A stretch of 64,000 nt of DNA, taken from assembly GCA_965199235.1 (NCBI GenBank), contig CBDAQU010000002.1, positions 1,240,001 to 1,304,000 on the forward strand, given 5' to 3'. This DNA comes from BOG-908 sp965199235. Lineage in GTDB: Bacteria; Pseudomonadota; Alphaproteobacteria; Acetobacterales; Acetobacteraceae. The notes under the pieces are model-generated. The model saw only the letters and a list, made by a program, of their open reading frames with translations, was not told the DNA's origin and searched no databases. The translations under genes and the position numbers were made by a program. Numbering within the stretch: the first letter of the stretch is position 1; each line of letters starts with the position of its first letter. Positions 25,653 to 35,300 of this stretch are shown piece after piece.

Positions 25653-26369
25653 TCAGTTGTCATCCGCCTCGGGCTTTGATGTAGCAGGGGCGACAGTGAT
25701 GTTGGCGATCATCGCCGAAGGATAACAGTCGTTGCAAGGACCATCGGCGTTACCTGGCCCACCGAGGAAGTTGATGGCCGCGACGGTGCCGTCCGGCGAG
25801 GCGATCAGGCTGGCTCCCGGGGTGATGACCCCCGACGTTACCTTCTGCTTCCCGACATGACCGACAAAGGTAAACTTCAATGCATTGTCGTTCGGCCCGC
25901 TATCACTCGTATCCAGCGGCGTACCGGGAGACGAGTAGGTGAAGAACGACCCAGCAGGATGAGCCTTCTTGTCGTTACTTGCTCCCGGCACGATGGCGAA
26001 GCTAGAACCTGGTTTGATAGAACCAATGTGAAACACGTCATGAGTAACGCCGAGCTTCTTATTCACGGCTATAGAGAAGGTTGCTTCCGTGATCGACTGC
26101 GTGCCCGTATTCGTGAACTCAAAGGCCGGCGCATCAACCTGCGCGCTGGAGCCGGTCGCTAGCGGACGATGTCCGCCTTGATGCTCGCCTGAGTCGCGAA
26201 GCTTTTGTGCCTCGTTAGGGTCACGCACAATCCCGGGTATGTCGGCGTAACTACACTCGGTAGAGTAGTAGCATACTGATACGGTGCCTACAGTCTGGCC
26301 CTTGGCAACCTGCGTTATTACAACCACGGATAGACCGCATACGCCGGCTAAGTAAGCTGCTTTGATCAC
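25653..26369 (-). CDS. Exported protein of unknown function
   Basis: 238 residues. MIKAAYLAGVCGLSVVVITQ followed by VAKGQTVG looks like a signal peptide. The mature part is Gly/Ser/Thr-rich with FEFTNTGTQSITEATFSI and FHIGSIKPGSSFAIVPG, beta-sandwich-like text, plus cysteines near each end (CYYSTEC, PCNDCYP) that may form disulfides. Lower GC than its neighbours. I do not recognise the family; a surface or periplasmic role is likely. Confidence 0.6.
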   Translation of the reverse strand: MIKAAYLAGVCGLSVVVITQVAKGQTVGTVSVCYYSTECSYADIPGIVRDPNEAQKLRDSGEHQGGHRPLATGSSAQVDAPAFEFTNTGTQSITEATFSIAVNKKLGVTHDVFHIGSIKPGSSFAIVPGASNDKKAHPAGSFFTYSSPGTPLDTSDSGPNDNALKFTFVGHVGKQKVTSGVITPGASLIASPDGTVAAINFLGGPGNADGPCNDCYPSAMIANITVAPATSKPEADDN

Positions 26370-26798
26370 CTTTATCTCCCTACCGGTGCCACTACGGCAC
26401 GAACTAACCTAGAATGCAGTCGTCCTGAGGATCATGACGGAGTTTCGATGACGCCACTCTTCTTATCGAAGCTTTTGGGCAGGCCAACGCCCTGTGTGAC
26501 GAGGGCCTTGGTGCCTGACACTTGCTCGTATTCTAGATCCTCATGGCTTCGCAGCGAGGGTCTACGAAGCCGAAGCCTCGGCCGACGCAAGGAGGCCTGC
26601 TCGACATCAACGACCATAACGGTCAGATCGCGTTGAAAGCCGCAAGGCTCTTTGACACGCTCCTCAACCTTGTCCTGTCCGGCCATTCGCACGATCGGCT
26701 CCGCGCTTCTATCTTTCACGTTGTACCTGCCCGGTTAAACGGCCCCAGACGTGGTGCACGGTAGGGGAGGCCATGTGCCGCAGAACGGCCAGCGACCG
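26370..26798. other. Intergenic stretch, no gene recognised
   Basis: Open frames of 73-95 codons occur on both strands (26432-26719 minus, 26543-26764 plus). None has a motif or a convincing start, and they overlap each other. Promoter of the exported-protein gene should be at the left end. Confidence 0.4.
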
Positions 26799-28358
26799 CT
26801 ATACCGCATGCGGCATCAGGTTGGCATCTACGCCATGAAACGCGCCTGATCGGATTGCACCCGCCGCTACGTAACTTACCAGCGACCCCCCATGCCCATC
26901 CGACGACAGCGCGAAGTTCGCCGCCGTGTAGGCCCCGCTGAAACGCAGCGTAGCATCCACGGTGCTGCCGTTCTGAACAGTCAAGATGTCGTTGGCGAAG
27001 CTCATCCCAGTTGAGGCGTCGCCCAGCAGATCGATTTTCCCTCCGGTGCCGAACTCGCGGATCAATCCGTCCATTGCACCGGCGTCCTTCAGCGACAGCG
27101 TGCCGGTGCCGGCCAAGAACACCATCCGGACCTGCGCGGCCACGCTGCCATCCAGCAGCAGCGTCGCCCCTTTCGCAATCGCGTCCAAACCTACGCCCGT
27201 CTCGGCGCCGATCACCTGCAATGTGCCGCCCTTGGCCGTCAGGGTGCCACCATTAACGAACGCGGCGGCGCTCACCACGCCATAGCCGCTTATCTTTGCG
27301 GTAACAGTCAGCACGCGGCGCACCGCGAGCGTGCCATCCTTGAGCAGCACCGTGCTGCCCGACAAAGCAGTTGCATCAACGAAGGAGGCAATACCGCCGG
27401 CTGTAATGCTAAGCTGGCCAGAGGCCTCCAGTAGAAACTCCCGGCCCGACAACACCGACCCGGCCCCGCTCACCGACATTGATCCCGCGTACACCAGGAT
27501 GTCGCCCGCAACCGCCAGCGTGGCGCCCTGGGACACGATGGCGGCCCCCGAGCTGACCCCCTGGTAAGCCCCAAGTTCCAGGTTGCCGGCCACCGACAGC
27601 AGCGTGTTCGCGCCGGTCGCGGTGATCGTGCCGCTGCCTTGCAGCGATCCAACTGCCACGTTGTCGTGCAGCCCGAGCGAGGCATAGGCGCCGTCCGCCG
27701 CGGTGAACGATCCGTTGCCTGCGCCGCCGATCTCGACTCGCCCATCGAACAGCGCCGCGGTCTGGGCTCCGGTCACAAGAACCTGCGCGCCCGCCCCGTC
27801 GCCGGTGCCGTTGCCGATCAGCGTCAGTCCCGCGGCGACCTGGAACCCGGAGCTATTCTCCACCGTCAGCGAACCGACGCCGGAACTGCCTTCGCCCACC
27901 GTGAAGGTGCCCGCGTTCAACTGGGCGAAGAAGCTGGACTTGTTCACGAGCAGGGCTGCCGTGCCCATCTGCGAACCGATGGTGATGTCGTTGTCCCCTG
28001 AGCCCCCTCCATCGAAGCTGGCTCCGCCAATGAGCTGCAACGTGGAGGCGGATTCAACCACCAGGCCAGCGGTGTAGAAGCCGGCACGATCGAACGTTAC
28101 CAACCCTGTGACGCTCGTCGGTGTTGTGCCCTCGGTTTCGATTTGGGTGCCGGCGCCGACATAGGCGAGCGCCGCGGTGCCCTGGCTTTGCAGACTGATG
28201 CTGCCGACGTCCAGCTGCCCGTTGAAGCTTCCAGCGGTGTACATGACGACATCATCGCTGGTGGACGGTTCCGTGCCGGTCGTGCCATGAATCTCGTCAC
28301 GCCAGTTGTCACCGTCGCCGATGTCGGTGCCCGGTCCGACCCATTGATATAGCCCCAT
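26799..28358 (-). CDS. Beta-helix repeat protein, autotransporter-passenger-like
   Basis: 519 residues built of Gly/Ala/Ser/Thr-rich strands with recurring patterns (LTVENSSGFQVAAGLTLIGN, LLSVAGNLELGAY, LAVAGDILVYAGSMSVSGAG), as in right-handed beta-helix passengers. It begins MGLYQWVGPGTDIGDGDNWR with no Sec signal peptide and ends FALSSDGHGGSLVSYVA without a beta-barrel. So it is not a complete type V secretion protein; another export route or a missing translocator is possible. Similar W-x-G...N-W-x-D N-termini are common in uncharacterised surface proteins of this group. Function unknown. Confidence 0.65.
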   Translation of the reverse strand: MGLYQWVGPGTDIGDGDNWRDEIHGTTGTEPSTSDDVVMYTAGSFNGQLDVGSISLQSQGTAALAYVGAGTQIETEGTTPTSVTGLVTFDRAGFYTAGLVVESASTLQLIGGASFDGGGSGDNDITIGSQMGTAALLVNKSSFFAQLNAGTFTVGEGSSGVGSLTVENSSGFQVAAGLTLIGNGTGDGAGAQVLVTGAQTAALFDGRVEIGGAGNGSFTAADGAYASLGLHDNVAVGSLQGSGTITATGANTLLSVAGNLELGAYQGVSSGAAIVSQGATLAVAGDILVYAGSMSVSGAGSVLSGREFLLEASGQLSITAGGIASFVDATALSGSTVLLKDGTLAVRRVLTVTAKISGYGVVSAAAFVNGGTLTAKGGTLQVIGAETGVGLDAIAKGATLLLDGSVAAQVRMVFLAGTGTLSLKDAGAMDGLIREFGTGGKIDLLGDASTGMSFANDILTVQNGSTVDATLRFSGAYTAANFALSSDGHGGSLVSYVAAGAIRSGAFHGVDANLMPHAV

Positions 28359-28585
28359 TTGCTACTCCCGCTTGTGTCATACAATTGTTTTGCTCGGTGC
28401 CGGCGTGCCGCCTGTAGACGGGCGCGGGTATCAAGTGTGAGATCCTACCGATCCAGACTGAGGCGGCGGTGACCTGCGTGGCTCGACCTGATAGATCGAG
28501 GATGTCAGCGCAACGCCGGCCTGCATATTGCCAGGCAACATCGTTCCCGTCGGCGGCGCCCGCACGGACCAGGTAACGCGCCCGC

Positions 28586-29308
28586 TCAGCTGGTATTGAG
28601 CGCGTGTAGCAGAGCAATCGCCAGGTGGGACGGCGCGAGCAAGTAGGTGAGCACCTGGCCAAGAACGATGGCGGCCAAGCCGCAGAGATAGGCGGGATGC
28701 ACGCGCCTTTCGTATAACAGGTCGGCGGCCGGGCCGGCGCAGGCGATCAGGTCGACGAGACCGTCCACAACGAACGGCCAGTTCGCACCGAACAGGTATA
28801 GCGGCATGGCCCGCTCCAGACCTGGGATTACGACAATGATGGATGCGAACAGCATGAATCGTTTGTGCCATCCGGGCTGTCTTCGTCGCTGCACGCCGGC
28901 CGCGACGAAACCGGCGAACAACAGCAGCCCGATCGCCCCTCTGATCAGGAACAGTCCGTGTGGGTAAAACGGCGGAACGGCATCGGCCCACAAACCCATC
29001 AGTATGGCCAGGGCGCCCAGGACGACCATGGCGCAGGCGAGCAAGGCGCCGGCCCAGCCGAGCCGGCGGTGAAGGCTGACCAATCCGTTCGTCACGAGCA
29101 AGGGCTGCGCCACGAAAATCAGCACCCAGGCGCTGAACGCGGCCGCGTGCAGCCATAGCAGAGGCGGGAAGCCGACGGTCTGCAGGTCGCCCGGGATGGT
29201 CTTGGAAAAGCCGAGGACCGCGATAGTGCCGAGGGCGAGTGACATGACGAGGTAGAATGGTTGTCTGGTCCTTGCGCCAGACAGGAGAGACGGCGCCGCT
29301 GTGTTCAT
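28586..29308 (-). CDS. Seven-helix-type membrane protein of unknown function
   Basis: 240 residues from ATG 29308. About seven hydrophobic segments, the first PFYLVMSLALGTIAVLGF. PPLLWLHAAAFSAWVLIFVA and LVSLHRRLGWAGALLACAMV place histidines at membrane edges (HAAAF, HRRLG, GWHKRFM). That resembles haem or quinone-linked integral proteins of the DUF2306-like type, but I cannot assign it. The frame extends 48 codons upstream through unlikely sequence. Confidence 0.6.
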   Translation of the reverse strand: MNTAAPSLLSGARTRQPFYLVMSLALGTIAVLGFSKTIPGDLQTVGFPPLLWLHAAAFSAWVLIFVAQPLLVTNGLVSLHRRLGWAGALLACAMVVLGALAILMGLWADAVPPFYPHGLFLIRGAIGLLLFAGFVAAGVQRRRQPGWHKRFMLFASIIVVIPGLERAMPLYLFGANWPFVVDGLVDLIACAGPAADLLYERRVHPAYLCGLAAIVLGQVLTYLLAPSHLAIALLHALNTS

Positions 29309-29340
29309 GGTCCGCGATACCCCTCTTGAACCTTGTTGCG

Positions 29341-29670
29341 TTAGGCCGGGACCACACGTTGCAGCCTGATCCCGCCGGCTTCGGCGCCGTTCGGCTCGAG
29401 CGCCTTGGTGAACTCGAGCGAGGCGCCGTATGCGCAGCCTCAAGGGCCGCACGTGAAATCTTCCGTGTTCTCGCAGAGCTGCGCCAAGGACGGGTGCTCG
29501 GCGACTGCGACCGCCGCCAGAAGCTCGACGTCAAAAGCAGGAATGTCGGCGACGCCGCGCTCGCCAGCGAGGCCCGTTCGTAGGCCGCCCACGGGCTTGG
29601 CTGTTGCAGCCGGTCCAAGAGGAGGCGCCCTAGCCCGTCGCCATACACTTCGCCATGCCGTCCCACTCAT
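29341..29670 (-). other. Small reading frame interrupted by one in-frame TGA (selenocysteine or nonsense)
   Basis: One frame stays open from 29670 (ATG) down to TAA 29343-29341 except for a TGA at 29442-29440. Text on both sides is protein-like with high third-position GC: SLAQLCENTEDFTCGP-(TGA)-GCAYGASLEFTKALEPNG. The TGA falls in C-G-P-(TGA), a C-x-x-U-like redox spacing. Twelve bases after it the transcript can fold: GGCGCC (29427-29422) with GGCGCC (29388-29383) and CTCGAG (29418-29413) with CTCGAG (29400-29395), leaving a loop that contains GG. A nonsense mutation is the simpler alternative; start codon unsure. Confidence 0.3.
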
Positions 29671-29947
29671 CCGTGGCTGGCGTGCGTTCCGCAGGTCGGA
29701 CTTCGTTAAGGTTCAAGGTCGTGCTCCCCGGCTTGTTCGGCGGAAGCAAAGTCCAGCGCAGCCGAGCGCAGCAAATGAAAGGTTTTGAAATAGTATTTAT
29801 GGCTGCAAGTTCAGCGGTTTGCCCAGTGCCACGCGGATGAACGTCTGACGGCCAGCCAGCCCGCCCCTCGTTCTCGGCCGCAGTGCCGTGGCACACCGGG
29901 CTCGGACCGTGGTAATCGGGAGCCGTGCGTGAGAGACGGAGCACTGT
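29671..29947. other. Upstream region of the CadC-like gene
   Basis: No supported gene. Minus-strand open frames here (29630-30094) have shadow-like content. The promoter of the gene at 29948 must lie in this stretch; no clear box was found. Confidence 0.35.
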
Positions 29948-31849
29948 ATGGATGTCTTTGAACGCTCCCAGGGTACCTACCTCTTCGGGCGATACAACCT
30001 GGATCCGGTGCGCCGCGCGCTCTTTCTCGACGGCGAACGCGTAAAGCTGGCCGAGCGGTTGTTCGACGTCCTGTTCTATCTGGTCGCAAACCATGGACGG
30101 GTGATCGAGCGGGACGAGCTGCTGAAAGCGGTTTGGGCCGGCCGCGTCGTAGAGGACAACAATGTCGGTCAGGCGATTTCAGCCTTGCGCAAGATACTGA
30201 GATCGGGCGGCGCCGAAGCCACCGTCGTCACCGTGCCAGGCCGCGGCTTCCGGTTCGCCGAACCGGTGCGGTTCGAACCTTCCGCACCAATCGGCATCCT
30301 GCAGGACGCGCAGTGGGGCCAAGAGGCTTCACGTTGGCACAGGGTCGGCCCACTCGTTCTGGCGACGCTGGCCCTCGTGCTGGCCGCAGCCAGCCTGGGT
30401 TCCTGGGTCACCAGGGCGCCGCCGCAGGCTCTACTACCGCCTCGGGCGGAAAAGCCTTTCGCACCGCCGGCGCATTCGGTGGCCGTGCTCGCCTTCGACA
30501 ACATGACCAACGATCCTGCGCAGACGTATCTGTCCGATGGATTGAGCGAACAGCTGATCGATTTGCTTACGCAGATTTCCGCCTTGCAGGTGGCCGCGCG
30601 CGTGTCCGCATTTTCGTTCCGCGGCAGCCATGCCGATGTCGGACAGATCGCGCATGCGTTGAATGTCGGTGCGGTACTGGCAGGCAGCGTGCGACACATC
30701 GGCAATCGGGTGGTGATCGCTGCGCAACTGACGAACGCGCTCACCGGCTTCAACGTCTGGTCCAAAATCTATGACCGGGAACAAAGCGAGTTCGCGAATG
30801 TGCAGTCGGACATCGCGCTGGCGGTGGCGCAGGCGATGCAAGTGGCTTTGCCCAGGGACGAGCGGGCGAAGCTGAACCTTGGCGGCACGGCCAACATGGC
30901 CGCCTACGATGCCTATTTGCGCGGCATGAGCCTCCGGCGTGGCGCGCACGCCGCGACGGATTATCAGGCAGCGTTGGCCGAGTTCGACCGCGCGCTGGCG
31001 CTCGATCCGCAATTCGGGCTGGGTTACGCCAAACGCGCCATAACACTCGTCGCTGTTATTTCGTCGGGAACCAACACCTCGGCCGAACAGCATCAGATGA
31101 TGCTGCAGGCGCAGCAGGCTGCGGACCAAGCCGTGGCCCTGGCGCCGAACCTAGGAGCTGCGCATTCAGCCCGCGGCGCGGTGCTGGGCCATCTGCTTCT
31201 CGATCGGGCCGGCGCTTTCAGCGAGCAGGTGAAAGCGCAAGACCTCTCTCCAGGCAACGCTTCGATCGAGAGCAACTACGCGTCGGCCGCGCTGGCGCTG
31301 GGCCACGTGGACTTGGCGGCGGCGGCGGCGAGGCGCGCGGCAGAGTTGGACCCGCTCGATCCGAACTTCTGGGGGCAGTTGGGCCTAGTGCTCTACGAAG
31401 GGCATCGCTATGGCGAAGCGCTGGACGCACTTGATCGCGAACGGGCGGTTGCTGGTACTCTGCCGGTGCGGCATGACGTCCTGCGCGCTCTCGTGCTGCT
31501 GATGATGGGGCACCCGGAGGCGGCTCGGACGATTTGCGCGGCTGGGCGGGATTGGCAGGAGATACAGCTGCTTGCCTTGGCCGACCGTAAGCTTGGACGG
31601 CAAGCGGACGCGGACGCGGATCTGGCAAGGTTGCGCGCGGCGCTAGGCGATGACGCTGCGTCCAACTTCGCGGAAATCTACGCGCAATGGGGCGAAAAGG
31701 CCGAAGCGCTACGCTGGTTCGACACGGCAGTAAGGATGCGCGATCCCGGCCTGCTTCACGCGACCCTGGATCCGCTGCTCGATCCGATACGCGACGAACC
31801 GCAATTCAAGGAACTGTTGGCGCGGCTAGATCCTGCCGATGCTCGTTGA
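29948..31849 (+). CDS. CadC-like membrane regulator with TPR domain
   Basis: 633 residues. Residues 1-105 form an OmpR-type winged helix (VKLAERLFDVLFYLVANHGR, DELLKAVWAGRVVEDNNVGQ, TVPGRGFRFAEP). One membrane helix lies near 133-153 (GPLVLATLALVLAAASLGSW). Next comes a TolB/FlgO-like segment (SVAVLAFDNMTNDPAQTYLS) and several TPR helices to the end. So a cytoplasmic DNA-binding domain is joined through the membrane to a periplasmic protein-interaction domain, as in CadC-type one-component sensors. Target genes are unknown. A fragment matching its C-terminus lies at 47278-47396. Confidence 0.85.
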   Translation: MDVFERSQGTYLFGRYNLDPVRRALFLDGERVKLAERLFDVLFYLVANHGRVIERDELLKAVWAGRVVEDNNVGQAISALRKILRSGGAEATVVTVPGRGFRFAEPVRFEPSAPIGILQDAQWGQEASRWHRVGPLVLATLALVLAAASLGSWVTRAPPQALLPPRAEKPFAPPAHSVAVLAFDNMTNDPAQTYLSDGLSEQLIDLLTQISALQVAARVSAFSFRGSHADVGQIAHALNVGAVLAGSVRHIGNRVVIAAQLTNALTGFNVWSKIYDREQSEFANVQSDIALAVAQAMQVALPRDERAKLNLGGTANMAAYDAYLRGMSLRRGAHAATDYQAALAEFDRALALDPQFGLGYAKRAITLVAVISSGTNTSAEQHQMMLQAQQAADQAVALAPNLGAAHSARGAVLGHLLLDRAGAFSEQVKAQDLSPGNASIESNYASAALALGHVDLAAAAARRAAELDPLDPNFWGQLGLVLYEGHRYGEALDALDRERAVAGTLPVRHDVLRALVLLMMGHPEAARTICAAGRDWQEIQLLALADRKLGRQADADADLARLRAALGDDAASNFAEIYAQWGEKAEALRWFDTAVRMRDPGLLHATLDPLLDPIRDEPQFKELLARLDPADAR

Positions 31850-32029
31850 GCGTACCGAACAGACTCAATCTAATGTCGGAAGGGCCGCATTCTTGTTGAT
31901 ACCACCTGGCAATGGTAGCCTCTCGGGACGGCGTAGCAGGGCGAGCGCCCAGAGAACGTTGGAACCCGGTTGCTAGTGCTGCTCCAATCGGCCGGCAGCC
32001 AAACATTCTCCGGCCGGATGACCGACCCC

Positions 32030-32197
32030 TAGAAAGCCCAGTCGCACGAGGTGCAGGTCACGGCGAGCTCTGACCTGACCCGCCTGTCGGACGCGCAGCT
32101 CGGGGCAATGATCACACACTATCAAGAGGTAATCCGCGTGGAACGGGAAAGCGAGCGACCGATGATTGATGGTTCTGAGACTAGGCTGGAGCCCTGA
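32030..32197 (+). pseudogene. C-terminal fragment of an unidentified (possibly phage) protein
   Basis: After a stop near 32028 the frame reads EVQVTASSDLTRLSDAQLGA then MITHYQEVIRVERESERP, ending SETRLEP at TGA. It is rich in charged, helical text and has no start codon. It resembles the tail of small phage packaging-type proteins, but I cannot confirm this. It probably represents the 3' end of a deleted gene. Confidence 0.35.
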
Positions 32198-32201
32198 GCC
32201 C

Positions 32202-32241
32202 TGTTCAACACCGACCAACGACCGTTGGTCGGTGTTGAACA
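32202..32241. repeat. 40-bp perfect hairpin (19-bp arms, 2-base loop)
   Basis: TGTTCAACACCGACCAACG, loop AC, then its exact reverse complement. No T-run follows on either strand, so a simple intrinsic terminator is not supported. It lies between the convergent CadC-like gene and the phosphoesterase gene. An arm of this length without decay suggests recent origin or function (terminator, recombination site or element end). Confidence 0.85.
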
Positions 32242-32301
32242 CCAGAAACGGGTAATGGTCCGCAAGATCCAGAGCTACAAATTACCGAATGTCTGGTGTA
32301 T

Positions 32302-32321
32302 CCAGGGGTTTTGCCCCCTGG
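32302..32321. terminator. Candidate hairpin between convergent genes
   Basis: CCAGGGG and CCCCTGG arms around a T-rich loop (GTTTTGCCCCC context). It lies 35 bp beyond the phosphoesterase stop on the minus strand. Poly-T is weak, so a terminator is only a possibility. Confidence 0.35.
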
Positions 32322-32355
32322 ACTCCCACAAAGGCAGGCCTTCGATGCCTTTTGA

Positions 32356-35300
32356 TCAATCGTCGTCGGTGTCCTTCGCAGGGGCGATTACGCGCAGGTT
32401 CACTCTGCCGCCGGTTCTGACCACAGGGTAGGGCAAATTACCCTTCAGGCCGTTCCACAGGATCCTGTTGAACTCTGCCGTCGGAATGCGATCTTCCTTC
32501 GTCCAGTCATAGCCGCGCGTCTGCGACTCCCACCAGGCAGCCTCGTGCGTGGGCTTCGGGTTCGCTGGCCCTTGGGCGAACTGGATGTTCCCGTCCGGCC
32601 AAAGCGCGGACAGGTTGATGTCGGTCTCCTTCACGTAGACCGAGGCAGTGGCGGTAAAATTCCAGTAGCCGGTGGCGCCGATGTCGAACACGTCTGTCAT
32701 CGGCCGCTGATATGCGGTGTTGAGGTTGAGGTGCTCCAGCCCGAGCACGTCCTCGATGGTGCGAACCGCGTTCACCGTTGAGTAGCGGGTTTTCACAACC
32801 GCGCGGGTCTTCACATACGGTCCCACCACATAGGCCGTGCTGCGGTGCGCGTCCTCGTGGTCCGGCCCGTCCTGCGCGTCGTCCTCCACGACGATAAACA
32901 GCGTGTTGCGCGCGTAATGCGCACTCTGCGCCACCATCTGCAGCGTCATGCCGACGGCCGCGTCGTTGTCGGCCTGCTCGAACTCAGGGTTGCCTGAGCC
33001 TGGCAGAAGTTTGTTGGCTGCGCCGAAGCTTCCCATGTGATCGTGCATGTAGCGCAGGAACACCAGCGTTGGCATCGAGTCGTTGGCGTCGAACTGCTGG
33101 AACTCGCGGCGGAACTCGGCGAAGCGGTAGAGGTCCGGGTACGTGTTGTCGAAGCCGCGGAAGTAGGGGTCGAAATTGCCCGGCTTTGCCAGCGTCTGGT
33201 TGGACGGGAACTGCACCTGCGTCTTGGTCTCGTACGCGCCAAGCGGGTCGCTGAACTCCGGCACCGCGGCAGAACCGCCGTAGCGGCTATTGTCGGAGAA
33301 GAAGCCGTAGTCGCGGAACGAGAGGCCTGCCTTCATCGCGGCGTCCCACAGATGGCCGCGCTGGCGCTGGTCGTCGGGGCCGTCCGGCGCTCCGTCGTCG
33401 TCGATGCCCGGCAGCACGTTGGCCGATCCGCCCGGCTCGGCGGAGGTTGACGACGCAAACTCCGGATTCTCCTTTTCGCGCGCAGCAAGCGTGCCGTACA
33501 GCGTCACGTTGCGGTTCTGTCCTTCGGCGTCGTAGGGCGCGTTGTAACGCGTCACGTCGAAGGCATAATCCATCGGGATGTTCTTCTCGTTCCAGTCCGT
33601 CTCGCGGCCCTCGGTGGACCACGGCCAACCGTTGCCGCTAACCTCTGCGGTGCAGAAGAAATTGTCCAGCGTCACGAACTGCGTCGAGATGTTGTGGAAG
33701 TTCGGCGTTACGGCGCGGCCGAACACGGTCAGCGACGGATCGGCGTCGGCACCGTTCTTCAGGTCGCCCAGCACCTGGTCGAAGGTGCGGTTCTCCTTGA
33801 CGATGTAGATGACGTGTTTGATGTGGTTGTGCAGGAAGGTCATCACCTCCTTGTCCTGCATGTTGACGCGCGCGGTGTAGCCGTTGTTCTGCGCCACCTG
33901 CTGGGTCAGCACGCCGTAATCGCTTGCCGCGGGCGTGGGCAGCGCCAGCAGGCCCGATTGTTCGAGCAGCTCGTCATATTGGTTGGAGGCGTAGGCCTGG
34001 GTCTGCGCCATGCTGTCACCGGCCTGGCTGTTGCCGTCGGCGGCGTAGGGCTTAGGCGGCACCGGCGGGTTGCCGGCGTAAAGATCGTAGGTGGAGCCTG
34101 TCGCGTATTTCGGGTTGGCTCCCGGATCGCTCTTGTTGTTGAACACGTAGATCATCGAACCGTCGCGGCTGACTGAAACGGTGGTGGGCCACCATCCCGT
34201 CGGCACCAGCGCGGCCGGCCCGTGGCCGTCCAGCGGAATGACCGCCATCGCGTTCTGGCCGCCATTGGTGACGTAGAGCGTGGTCTCGTCGGGAGAGAGG
34301 GCGAGGTTGTTTGTGGCGGCACCGGTGTAACGCGGCCTCGATGCAGGCAGCACGCCCGCCGGCGCGATCGCGTCGATTTCGTGAACCAGCGTGCCGGTCG
34401 TCGTGTCGATCACGGCGACGCGGTCCTCGTTGTCCTCGCTGACATAGGCCCGGGTCTGCGCCTTGTCGAGAATGATGTTGTTGGGGGCACCAGACAGGCC
34501 GATATAGCCCTTGAACGTCGCCGTCGCCTGGCCGTTGGCGATGCTGACATCCACCACTGAAACCTGCCGGTCGCGCAGCGCGGTTGCGAACACGCGATAG
34601 GTGCCGCCCGCCTGGCCGGCGATGGCGATGCTGTAGACCGTCTCGCCGCCTGCTTTGCCGTTCTGGCTTTCGGTGTTCCACGGGCGCAGATCGTATTCGG
34701 TGGCCAGCGTGCCCGGCGCTGGATTGGTGAACGGGATGAGCGTGTTGGTGGCCGGGTTTATCAGCGAGAAACTGTCGTTCAGCGTGTTGGCCACAGCAGC
34801 CACCGACGCGTCGCCGGCAATCGAAATGCCGCCCGCCTGGGGCAACTGGCCCATGCCGATGCCGACGCCGTCATGGCCGAGCTGGATGGTGGCCGACGGC
34901 GACCAGCCGGAGACGATGTTAGCGGCGGCATATTGGTAGACCACGTCGTCATTGCCGCCGGAGATGTAGAAGGACTGTCCGTTCGGTGCCCAGGCCAGGC
35001 CCACGAACGTGTTCGGCGGACGCAGAACCGCTTTTATCTTCGGCTTGTTGGCGGTGGTGATGTCGTAGATGAAGATGTATTCGCTGGCGCCGTCCACGCT
35101 GTCGCCGTTCGAGGGCGAGAGCAGGTTGCCGCTGGTATCGTTCAGCGTGTTGTAGCCGCTCGTCATCACCAGCAACGTGCTGCCGTCAGGGCTCACCGCG
35201 GAGGCAATGGCGCCGTCCGGGCGAAAGTCGGTGTAGGGCGCAGCCAGGCCCGGATTAAGCGTGGTGAAGGTGGAACCGGCCGCAAACGTCGGGGTGACGA

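Noticed and set aside
28431..29666. A 411-codon minus-strand frame covering the membrane-protein gene
   Set aside because: Its 3' half is a shadow of the membrane protein and its 5' half has Ser/Arg-rich shadow text; the other frame there is more protein-like.
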